Below are positions 1 to 7,569 of a stretch of 64,000 nt of DNA, in pieces. Within the stretch, counting starts at the first letter, position 1; each line of letters starts with the position of its first letter. Position numbers and translations under genes: made by a program. The stretch covers positions 12,178 to 76,177 of the forward strand of contig CAJUFJ010000006.1 of NCBI GenBank assembly GCA_910585815.1, read 5' to 3'. This DNA is from an uncultured Oscillospiraceae bacterium. GTDB taxonomy: Bacteria > Bacillota > Clostridia > Oscillospirales > Oscillospiraceae. Below the pieces are notes generated by a model that did not search any database, had not been told where the DNA came from, and worked only from the letters and a program-made list of their open reading frames with translations.

Positions 1-1183
1 GATACTTCAGCTCATCCCAAGGCAGCGGCGTCCCCGTCTCCTCAAAATAGAGATCGACCAGCGTTCTCCGAGAAAGGTCCTTCTCTTCATCCCAAATTTT
101 GTCAATTGCCTGTAGTTCTTCCATCGTTATCAATTCATAATTCATTTTGATCTGTGTCTTTAACAGCCGGCGAAGGATCATCTGTCTGGCTTCCCACGTA
201 AAAGGGCCATACCCCAGCTCATTATTTTTAGTATAATAAACCGTCCCATCCCGGCGCTTTTTTTCCCGGTATTCATCCCGATCCCGGATATCTATCAGCC
301 ACTTGCGAAATTCCGCCAACGGTTTCAGTTCCTTATGTCCACTCTTAATAAAGCCATTCAGGGATTTATCCTCTTTGACCACTGTACAGACCCAACATCC
401 AAAACGCGACTGCCCACAAGATTGTTGCTGCTGATCCTTAGTGGAAATACCCGCAAACGGACACTCGCCGCTGTCGGCTCCGGCGTATAAGTTAATCAGC
501 TGATTATTATCTCCCCCCCAGGCCGTTTTACGTTGATTGGAGCCTAATATATCCCACACATCACTTGTTGTAAGCTCAGATATCGCAGGATAGACAAATG
601 CCTTTTTTATCGTCTCGTGGCGGTTCAGCAGATGACCCAGCAGTTCACGGCCCTCCATACGTTTTCTTCTGGCTGCACTCTCCGCCTTGCGAACGCCTAA
701 TAATACTACAACTTCCGTGTTCTGCTCGCTAATAATTGATTGGATATATTTCCCACTGGGGGCAATTTTAAGCCGGTCTGTACACCACCGAAATGTCCCA
801 TTCGTTCGGGGTGTGGGGAATCCCCGCCCAATAATATTTGCCCAAAAGGAATTGTCCGGCTCAGGGGTTACCTTTTTCACGATGATGGGCAGATCGTCGT
901 GGTCTTTGTCCGCCGCCGTCTGAATTTGGTTAAGCATCTGGTCCAAATATATTTTAATCAGCGGATTTTCAACCAGCGTATCAGAGGAGACTATGTACAC
1001 ATTTTTATGTCTTCTCTCAGCAGGTAATTGCTTCAACATGGTATACACAAGATGGGTTATAACGGTAGAATCCTTTCCGCCGCTGTATCCAATGATCCAA
1101 GGGCGCTCATCAGACATATAAACATATTGAATTTCTTCCAGTAAATCCTGGAGACTATTCTCAATAAAGTAGCTGTTGATCAT
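1..1183 (-). CDS. dndC: DndC, DNA phosphorothioation sulfurtransferase (3' end cut by the window edge)
   Basis: About 394 codons are visible, starting at the ATG at 1183 behind an AAAGGA ribosome-binding site 7 bases upstream. The product is a PP-loop ATP-pyrophosphatase of the PAPS-reductase type. SGGKDST at residues 34-40 is the nucleotide loop, and FRWCTDRLKIAP follows at about 131-142. Four cysteines (C241, C256, C263, C266; the last three in a CGQSRFGCWVC context) fit the iron-sulfur cluster known for DndC. In the family the protein activates DNA so that sulfur replaces a non-bridging backbone oxygen, working with DndD, DndE and a cysteine desulfurase. dndD and dndE would be expected beyond base 1. 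An Mrr-type gene lies 48 bp upstream on the same strand. Low GC compared with the rest of the window suggests transfer. Confidence 0.9.
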   Translation of the reverse strand, partial: MINSYFIENSLQDLLEEIQYVYMSDERPWIIGYSGGKDSTVITHLVYTMLKQLPAERRHKNVYIVSSDTLVENPLIKIYLDQMLNQIQTAADKDHDDLPIIVKKVTPEPDNSFWANIIGRGFPTPRTNGTFRWCTDRLKIAPSGKYIQSIISEQNTEVVVLLGVRKAESAARRKRMEGRELLGHLLNRHETIKKAFVYPAISELTTSDVWDILGSNQRKTAWGGDNNQLINLYAGADSGECPFAGISTKDQQQQSCGQSRFGCWVCTVVKEDKSLNGFIKSGHKELKPLAEFRKWLIDIRDRDEYREKKRRDGTVYYTKNNELGYGPFTWEARQMILRRLLKTQIKMNYELITMEELQAIDKIWDEEKDLSRRTLVDLYFEETGTPLPWDELKY

Positions 1184-1231
1184 CTTTTCATCCTTTAAAC
1201 ATAGTAATCGAACCTGCTTATACTGCTCAAA

Positions 1232-2041
1232 TCAGCCAAAGTAGGATTGATCTAATTTATAAATAACAAGAGGCTTTGCAGTTTTTACAATTCCAACTTC
1301 ATGTTTTACCATTAAATCTGTCAACATAGCCCCATCTATAAGCTTCAGGCTTTTTTGCTGCTGATTCTTTGCATAAACAACCGCCTCTTTTGTAAAAGAC
1401 GAAGTAGTTATAAAAACACCTTTATGTACATTTTGCATAGCTCCTACGAAAGCCTGCAAATCTTTTCTGCCTACCGTATTCCCTATTTTGTATTTCTTGG
1501 CCTGCAAATAAATTTTGTCCAGCTCCAATTTGTCCTCAAAAATAATTCCATCAATCCCGCCATCATGGGAACCACCCACTACAATCCCGGAATCTTTATC
1601 GTAGCCATATCCCATAGCAATAAGCAAATCGACTATCAGCTGTTCAAAAAATGCAGGATCATTTTTCATAATTGCGTCTTTCAGTGAGTCACGCAAAAAG
1701 TTTATGTGCTGTTTATATGCCTCTTGAATCACTTCTTCCGGAAGCAACTCATGTGGGTTGAGATTTTTTACCTCATCGGTTTTCTTCACATTGCTCTCAA
1801 CAAGTGCATACTTGGGCCGCTTGCCTTGGTATCCCACAATTTTAAAATGCTTTTTGGGACTCGAGGTTGGGAAATTTAAATCAACACAGTGCCGCCTGAT
1901 CATACTGTTTACTACAGCCGGAGGATTTTCTGCCGGAAATTCATACAAATTACGTTCTACAATTTCCCCATAGATTTCTCGGCTCGTAAGTCCTGTAGGT
2001 GTTGCAGTTAATACAACACTGATCGCCTCTACAATTGTCAT
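1232..2041 (-). CDS. Mrr-type restriction endonuclease with N-terminal HARE-HTH-like domain
   Basis: 269 residues. Residues 1-80 look like a HARE-HTH winged-helix domain (MTIVEAISVVLTATPTGLTS is its typical opening). Residues 128-235 form an Mrr_cat PD-(D/E)XK nuclease fold with E133, D164 in GGIDG and Q180-A181-K182. Mrr proteins cut modified DNA, methylated in E. coli. The 48-bp gap to dndC makes co-transcription likely, and the reader domain could sense or tolerate phosphorothioate; that link is inference. No dndB or DndFGH gene is visible. The family assignment is solid, the modification recognised is unknown. The gene is AT-rich, like dndC. Confidence 0.82.
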   Translation of the reverse strand: MTIVEAISVVLTATPTGLTSREIYGEIVERNLYEFPAENPPAVVNSMIRRHCVDLNFPTSSPKKHFKIVGYQGKRPKYALVESNVKKTDEVKNLNPHELLPEEVIQEAYKQHINFLRDSLKDAIMKNDPAFFEQLIVDLLIAMGYGYDKDSGIVVGGSHDGGIDGIIFEDKLELDKIYLQAKKYKIGNTVGRKDLQAFVGAMQNVHKGVFITTSSFTKEAVVYAKNQQQKSLKLIDGAMLTDLMVKHEVGIVKTAKPLVIYKLDQSYFG

Positions 2042-2059
2042 TCTGATACGCGCACCCCT

Positions 2060-2285
2060 TTATTCACACTTCTGTTTATTGCGGCACCGGCCAAATTCTA
2101 TGGTAACTCCTTTATTATAGCTAATATAGACAATTAACGCAACCATAATATTCACCACATCTGCTAAAATGGCGCCCTGAATATAATTTGTCTTTAATCC
2201 TATTATAATGATAAACAGTACAATAAACCGGACTATGGCCCGTTTAAAAAATAAAATTTGCGGCCCACTTGGAATTTGGCCCGTC
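2060..2285 (-). pseudogene. 3' remnant of a membrane transporter gene
   Basis: A reading frame without a start encodes about 70 residues with two hydrophobic segments, including GAILADVVNIMVALIVYI, and ends with TAA at 2060-2062. The spacing of the segments resembles the C-terminus of sodium:alanine symporters (AGCS family, LAD-x-x-N-x-x-M-A pattern), but this is a weak match by eye. No 5' part is present upstream, so it is a decayed fragment. Confidence 0.3.
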
Positions 2286-2519
2286 TGCCTGAAACTCTTG
2301 GTTCAGTCGATTTGATATCACTTAGCAGCAAAGCTCACTATCTCCTGTAGTATTGATAAGCTTATCCAATGTGATAGCGTATCCAAACCCTGTTTTCACA
2401 AAGTAAGCGGCATTATGGATCAGGTTATTATGTCATTACAATATTCAGCATGATGGTATCCCTTCCCAGCCATACTGATATGTCGCTGTCAGAATATGCC
2501 TGATATGATACGATCAGCG
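2286..2519. other. AT-rich intergenic stretch with no supportable gene
   Basis: Stop codons break every frame and I see no RNA gene or convincing promoter. It separates the transporter remnant from the broken LysR gene and looks like decayed DNA. Confidence 0.4.
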
Positions 2520-2978
2520 GTTTATCCCACAAATCCATGGCGCATATATTCATACCTGTTCACTTCTACTGATCCTACCAGAAGCCCAAAATCAATCAGG
2601 CCCTTATCCAGCTTTGTAAATATAACGGATATTTCTTTCGGAGCTTTCCCACCGTTTGCGCAAACAGGGAAATTGCGTCCGTTTCCCCACCTCCGATATA
2701 GATTTCCCCACTGATATTCTCATCCGAGTTGGCCACCTCTGCTTTTGCCTTTTCCATCAAGTCAACCAGTTCTTCTACACGCTTACAAAGCAGCCTCCCG
2801 TCCTCCGTGAGCGTGATTTTTTTGCTTCCACGAATAAGCAATTTTTTCCAAGCTTGTCCTCCAAGTCTTTCAGCTGCCGGGAAAGAGGCAGCTGTGTCAT
2901 TTGTAGAGCTTCCGCCGCTCTGGTAATGCTTTCTTCCCTTACTACCGTAAGAAAATATTGCAAAACCCGTATATCCAA
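2520..2978 (-). pseudogene. LysR-family transcriptional regulator, frameshifted and internally deleted
   Basis: The gene opens with a TTG at 2978 behind GGAGG. Its first 50 residues are a clear LysR helix-turn-helix (DIRVLQYFLTVVREESITRA, then LSRQLKDLEDKLG). Near 2840 the frame shifts; the linker helix (KKITLTEDGRLLCKRVEELV) and start of the effector domain (SGEIYIGGGE) continue in another frame. That frame stops at 2596, where roughly 20 residues are missing. The homologous text resumes in a third frame (LDKGLIDFGLLVGSVEV) and soon ends. It cannot make a functional regulator. Confidence 0.8.
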
Positions 2979-3270
2979 AGGAAGACCTCCCTGCTGTTTC
3001 CGTACTTCAATTATAACAAAGAATCGCATACCTTGTATTATAGAGTAGTAGTTATTGGAGCCCCTCTGCAAGGGCTGTGCTACACTGAAAGGGATGCTGT
3101 GGATTGGTGTCACACTCCTACCACAAGATGGTTCTGGAAAGGTTCCAACCACGCCCTTTGCAGTTTTGTTGATCAGTTAAATACCGCCAGACGGTTTATG
3201 TGGAACAAGGTTACAAAAGCAAAGTGTCCTGTGGATACAGCATCACAACTTTACCGCTGGAGGTTTTGCT

Positions 3271-3744
3271 ATGATTTGCATCGGCTCAGTATTGATGTAG
3301 CTAAGGATAAGTACGACTGCTTCATCCTCAATTCCGAGGGTGTGGCCTTGGCGGATGACCTGCGTTCTCCTATCACCACCATTCCAGGCATTGGATGCCG
3401 TGTGGGCACCATGATCCTGGCTAAAGTCGGTGATTTCTCACGCTTTGACTCCCCTGACGAACTGCTGGCCTACGCGGAGATGTCCTCCCTCTACCTACCA
3501 ATCCGGACAGCTTAAAAACTGCTAGCCTCACATGGAGAAACGTGGCTCCCGGTATCTGCGCTACGCCCTCTACAACGCTGCCAAGTACATTTGCCATTGG
3601 GACCCCACCTTTTCCGCCTATCTTGCCAAGAAGCGGGCTGAGGGCAAGCATTACAACGTCGCCTTATCCCACGCAGCCAAGAAGCTGGTGCGGCTTATCT
3701 TCGCCCTGGAGAAATCCAGACAGCCTTATTGTCCAACGATTTGA
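3271..3744 (+). pseudogene. IS110-family transposase, degraded
   Basis: The N-terminal DEDD region (IDVAKDKYDCFILNSEG) begins near the ATG at 3271 after a small frameshift. It then jumps directly to the C-terminal Transposase_20 region (ITTIPGIGCRVGTMILAKVG), so the middle is deleted. A second frameshift plus a TAG precede the conserved tail (MEKRGSRYLRYALYNAAKYI, then AEGKHYNVALSHAAKKLVR). An intact IS110 transposase has about 400 residues; here only the two ends survive. The element is dead unless rescued in trans. Confidence 0.8.
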
Positions 3745-4055
3745 TTCCCCTCAATAGCTATCCGGGCTTCTCTTGGACCTCTGTTTTGCTATACCCTTTT
3801 TGAACCGTCTAACTTTTTCCCACCATCTTTCATTCTTGGTTGACAGCTAATGGTTAATCTTTCCTATACATAAACTCTGCTGTTTCTTTCGGTTTCTTCC
3901 TCTGGTTCGAGCATAGTATAGACTTTCAGTCTTGTCAAAGGATTATTTTAAACATCAGCGCCGGTAATTTAAACTTTGCTCATTTCATTTTATTATTTTC
4001 CATTTACCGCCATGTTCGAGCATTTTTTACTCCAAAAAGTTGTTTATTAACTTTT
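3745..4055. other. AT-rich stretch after the IS110 remnant, no gene seen
   Basis: The sequence is T-rich on the + strand with no open frame of note. It may include the 3' non-coding end of the IS110 element, but no boundary could be placed because IS110 elements usually lack terminal inverted repeats. Confidence 0.4.
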
Positions 4056-4225
4056 TTATGAACGGACTTCCACTGCCTGTACCATGACCCGGCTTTCAGG
4101 GTGGTCGGCCAGGCAGGTCGTAAGGATGATCCGGTTGTCGGCGGTGGACTGAAGGTAGCTCTAATCGGTGTTGGCGATGATTTTAACCAGAGTGACAGCG
4201 TAGGTGCGGGTACCGTAGATAGCGG
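4056..4225 (-). pseudogene. C-terminal remnant of a sortase-like protein
   Basis: Read on the minus strand the frame gives GTRTYAVTLVKIIANTD, a TAG stop, then SYLQSTADNRIILTTCL, a short stretch ending in SRVMVQAVEVRS, and TAA at 4056-4058. The pattern (R/N)-I-x-L-x-T-C followed by a basic residue about 10 positions later and a closing beta strand is the sortase active-site end. The rest of the sortase is absent and the fragment is joined to transposase sequence. The assignment rests on motif reading only. Confidence 0.5.
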
Positions 4226-4880
4226 TAGATTTTGTCCGCCAGAATGCACTGCGGATAACAGCCGTAGCGCTCCTGATACCGGGCCACCTCCCGCCAGAGG
4301 TCCTCTGATTCATTGAACGGCTCGAAGTCCAGCCGCCCGATTCTAGCATAGCCATCCACCAGACTGATATGTAGTTTTGAACCAAATTCGGTGTTGGCGT
4401 GGGCTTTTCCCCGAACGATGGGCCGGATCCAGAGCTGGGCCAGACTGACGATGCGTCGGGGAATGCTGTGGGTCCCGGATTCAAACATGAGACGCTATTG
4501 CTCATAGACAGTAGTAACAATATTCAGGCGGTCCGCCTGCAATGAAGACAATTTTGCGCCATTTTGAACCAGTTCAGCGATATAACCCACATCCCGGCGG
4601 ATGTATTGCAGCTGTTTGCGTATCGCTGTACGGATCGTTTTCCCAGTGCGTTTCTTGCCTTTGGACAGACGGAGATAGTCCTTCTGGGCGCACTTGCGGT
4701 ACATCTGGGGTTTCTTCTGTCCTGCCGATTTACACAACTCGTCCACTGTTTCCTCCGCTTTCTCCCGCGCCTGATTGAGCAGATTGATGTCCTGGGGGTA
4801 AGTAATGTCTGCAGGGCAGTAAATGATGTTCAAAACCATCGTCCCGCTGTTGAGCGGATCGTTCCCAACATCCAAGTCAT
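4200..4880 (-). pseudogene. DDE transposase (IS5/IS1182-like), N-terminus lost and frame broken
   Basis: The frame from 4875 encodes a basic linker typical of these transposases (INLLNQAREKAEETVDEL, then RTAIRKQLQYIRRDVGYI). It is interrupted at 4495-4497 by a TAG exactly where relatives have Gln (YEQ-stop-RLMFESG). The same frame continues with the DDE core (HSIPRRIVSLAQLWIRPIV, then HANTEFGSKLHISLVDGYA, ILADKIYR). It then diverges near 4225, where sortase-like sequence starts. The N-terminus and the C-terminal third are missing. Family placement within IS5/IS1182 is tentative. Confidence 0.7.
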
Positions 4881-4964
4881 TCTGTTTCCCTGTCTCCGAT
4901 TTTGGTACAGACGCCTCCTGAACTGCTCCCCGTCAAGTAGACAGTGAAATAAGGTGCAAAATTT

Positions 4965-5860
4965 TCAGGCTGCTCTGTATTGAGTAAAAACCTCTATCGG
5001 TGTATGGACGCCCAGGCGACGCTGGAGGCGGTTGAAATTGTAGTAGGTAATATACTCCCGGATCATCCGGCCCAGCTGCTCCCGGCTGGTGAATTTCCTG
5101 CCATAGTACCGCTCCCTCTTGAGGATGTCCCAGAAGCCCTCCATAGGCCCGTTGTCAATACATTTGCCCACCCGGGACATGCTCTGTGTCATCCCGGCTG
5201 CGGCCAGCTTGTCGTGGAACACCCTGGTCGTATATTGAAAGCCCCTGTCGCTGTAGAACAAGGGATGGGTGTCCGGGTTGGTGGCCAGGGCCTGATCCAG
5301 CGTCTCATGGACCAGGGCGCTGTCGTTGGTGTCCCGGAGGACAAAGGAGACGATTCGCCGGTCACAAAGGTCCAGGATGGCGCTGAGGTAGAGCTTATGC
5401 ATGCTTGGACCCACATAATATTTGAACTCCGTCACATCCGTCAGCCACTTTTCATTGGGCTTTTCTGCGTAGAACTGGCGGTTCAGCACATTTTACGCCA
5501 GACGCTGTGGATCTGAGGCCAGCCGGGCATATTTGATGGTGGAGCGGACATCCAGACTGCGGCAGATGCGAAGCGCTCGCTTGTCGTTTATTGGCGCACC
5601 GTAATAACGCGCCAGACCGTCCTGGATACACCGGTAACCCTTATCCGGGGTCTTAGCGTGAATCTTCTTCACCAGTCCGGCCAGCCGCCTGTTTTCCACC
5701 GTGCGGATGCCGGCTCTGCCGGAACACCACTGGTAATATCCCGCACGGGAGATATGCATCGCATGGCACACCTCTATCGCGGGATACTTCTGTTCCTCCT
5801 CCGTAGCATGGTGAACTGCCTCATACTGTCGCTCTTGACGAAACTGTCTCAGTGATCCCC
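4965..5860 (-). pseudogene. IS3-family transposase OrfB with in-frame nonsense codon
   Basis: The frame carries the OrfB leader (SLRQFRQERQYEAVHHATEE), the HTH_21 region (HISRAGYYQW, DKGYRCIQDGLARYYG) and the rve integrase core (EKPNEKWLTDVTEFKYYVGP, FYSDRGFQYTT, DNGPMEGFWDILKRERYYGR). The D-D-E triad is recognisable in those three blocks. A TAA at 5493-5495 splits the gene after SDPQRLA, and the downstream part reopens at a GTG (5489). The OrfB frame is the same as the OrfA frame, separated only by the OrfA TGA, so the usual -1 frameshift arrangement seems lost. Confidence 0.8.
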
Positions 5861-5873
5861 CTCTCCAGCTCTT

Positions 5874-6167
5874 TCACTTTTTTAACAGGTCCAGCTCCAT
5901 CTTCAATAGATAGTTTTCACGTTCTAGGCGGACGTTTTCGATCCGCAGTGCCTCTTCCGGTGTCCGGGGGCTCTGGTTTGCAAGACGTTTCCCTCGCCGG
6001 TCCTCCAGTCCCGCTGCGCCCATCTCCTGATATCGCTTTACCCAGTTCCGTACCACCTGAGTCGTTGTGCCGTATCTTTCTGAGAGTTCAGAATAGCTTT
6101 TTCTGTTCTCCTGGTGTTCTCTGACCGCCTGGACTCGCTCCTCCAGGGTGTGCTTCCGCTTCATCAT
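5874..6167 (-). CDS. IS3-family transposase OrfA
   Basis: The likely start is the ATG near 6167 (MKRKHTLEERVQAVREH). The product has a helix-turn-helix (SYSELSERYGTTTQVVRNWV) and a C-terminal leucine-zipper segment (RIENVRLERENYLLKMELDL) typical of OrfA DNA-binding subunits. An open frame continues upstream to 6245 but enters the neighbouring truncated gene. Its partner OrfB is broken, so the element is probably immobile. Confidence 0.75.
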   Translation of the reverse strand: MMKRKHTLEERVQAVREHQENRKSYSELSERYGTTTQVVRNWVKRYQEMGAAGLEDRRGKRLANQSPRTPEEALRIENVRLERENYLLKMELDLLKK

Positions 6168-6186
6168 AGATATCCATTCTGTCTCT

Positions 6187-6714
6187 TCAGAGGTAGACCA
6201 CCCGGTTCTCCCTGTAATATTCGCAGCCCCGCTCTGCAATGGCACTGCTGGCCTTCATCCCGCTGAGATCGTCCAGCGGAAACCCCTGGTCGTCGCTGCC
6301 GGACACATAGATATCCTCCTCTTTGTCAGGGGCCTTGAACCAGGTGATAATTTTCTCGTATGGGATTGTTTTCGGGTCGAAGGCCACCAGATGGGAGCCG
6401 ACTATATGCAGCTCGCCGGTGATATGGGTATCTGCCACTGCGATTACCCGTTTGTAATCGGACAGTTTGATTCTGAAGCTGTGGCTTACGGCGGTCACAT
6501 GCCCCCGCAGGCCCTCCAGCTTGCCGTCTACATAGACGATATCCCCCACCTGGAGGTCGAACTGGTCGTTGTAGTAGGATAGAGTCATGTTCCGCTTGGG
6601 GAAATAGACCTGCACCAGAGATTTTTTGGGCGGTGAACTTGGTTTGGCGGCAGACTGGGCAGTACGGACGGAATCCTCCTGTGTTTCAGCCCAAAACCCG
6701 ATTTTATGTTTCAT
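6187..6714 (-). pseudogene. Unknown protein truncated by the IS3 element; possible SWIM zinc-finger protein
   Basis: 175 residues remain, from an ATG at 6714 behind AGGAGG. No catalytic motif is seen. A beta-rich middle (LVQVYFPKRNMTLSYYNDQF, then GDIVYVDGKLEGLRGHVTAV) is followed by SSAIAERGCEYYRENRVVYL at the very end. The pattern R-G-x-x-Y-Y-x-x-x-x-V normally precedes a C-x-C...C-x-H SWIM finger. Here the frame hits TGA directly at the presumed IS3 boundary and no SWIM coding sequence appears beyond the element. Reading it as a disrupted SWIM protein is inference. Confidence 0.45.
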
Positions 6715-6818
6715 AAAGCTCCTCCTTTTTACACAGTGGCCCTAAGCTTTGCTGACAGTATACAAAAAGAGATGTCCAATAAAACTCCCTTTTGTTTAAA
6801 CGCAAGCCAACCGCATAA

Positions 6819-6850
6819 AACCGCCCTGTGCCAGGCGGCGCAGGGCGGTT
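6819..6850. terminator. Intrinsic terminator after the cysteine hydrolase gene
   Basis: An eight-pair GC-rich stem (CCGCCCTG at 6821-6828 with CAGGGCGG at 6841-6848), extended by AA/TT, lies 4 bases past the stop at 6854. A short T run follows on the minus strand. Confidence 0.75.
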
Positions 6851-6853
6851 GAT

Positions 6854-7378
6854 TTACGGCAGAATTTCGATTTGACACATCTTCATTACATGCAGTGCGG
6901 CCCGGTGGTTTTGCGGCGTGGTGCCGGCGCAGCCGGAGGCAATCACCCGGATCGGCGTTTCAGGGAGAAACGCCTTGAGGAGCAGCGCATTGGAGATGAT
7001 GCAGATATCGGTGCAGAGGCCCACAATTGTAACCTCCAGCTCATCCGTTTTGGCCAGCGCCGCCACCTTTTCCGCCAGCTTTTTGGAGGCAAAGGTGGAT
7101 TTGCCCATAATCGTCGCGCCGTTCAGGGCCGCCGTGATTCTGGGGTGGAGGTTGCAGCCCAGAGTCCCCTTGATGCAGTGGGGGACAGGCAGCTTCCGAC
7201 CCTCCTGCGTCTCCAGATAGTCCTTGCCGTGGGTATCCCGCGTGGCGATGATGTCCTCCAGAGGGTATTTATAGATCATCTGGACAACCTTATCAATAAT
7301 CCCTTCGGCCTCCAGGGTGCCGAGGGAGCCGTCAATAAAGTCGTTCTGCATATCAATGACCAACAGAATTTTCCGCAT
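6854..7378 (-). CDS. Isochorismatase-family cysteine hydrolase (nicotinamidase-like)
   Basis: 174 residues, the usual length for the family. DMQNDF at residues 9-14 supplies the catalytic Asp. RDTHGKDY near 47-54 fits the metal-binding D-x-H, and PHCIKGT the substrate loop. GLCTDICIISN near 121-131 contains the nucleophilic Cys (second Cys, aligned with TDxC of nicotinamidases). It could deamidate nicotinamide to nicotinate in NAD salvage, but related hydrolases act on other amides or isochorismate, so no symbol is given. It is a single-gene unit closed by a terminator. Confidence 0.82.
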   Translation of the reverse strand: MRKILLVIDMQNDFIDGSLGTLEAEGIIDKVVQMIYKYPLEDIIATRDTHGKDYLETQEGRKLPVPHCIKGTLGCNLHPRITAALNGATIMGKSTFASKKLAEKVAALAKTDELEVTIVGLCTDICIISNALLLKAFLPETPIRVIASGCAGTTPQNHRAALHVMKMCQIEILP

Positions 7379-7569
7379 TTTTCCATCTCCTTTTCGTTCT
7401 TCGTCTCAATGAGCCGCTGTCCCGCCCTGCTCCGGGCGGGCAGATATTTTTTACAGTATATCAGATTCCTTCAGAATTACAACTATATTTTTCCCTATTT
7501 AGCGCCACAAACACATAAAAGGAAAATCGGCAGGGAGGGCAAGACATCCCCAACGGCAGCGGGCCGAAC

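Larger units (their letters stand above)
4919..6200 (-). mobile_element. IS3-family insertion sequence, decayed
   Basis: Two transposase genes (orfA, orfB) lie on the minus strand. The outer end next to 4919 reads TGAACTGCTCCCCGTCAAGT, which looks like an IS3-type terminus. A weaker related stretch (CTGTCT.CTT.A..GG on the + strand, about 6175-6195) may be the other end, so the limits are approximate and the ends are not a clean inverted repeat. The left limit falls directly where the 6187-6714 gene loses its reading frame. Confidence 0.6.

Noticed and set aside
4495..5495. In-frame TAG and TAA codons in two transposases as a sign of stop-codon recoding
   Set aside because: Core genes use normal stops, and each affected transposase also has frameshifts or deletions. 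Decay explains the stops.
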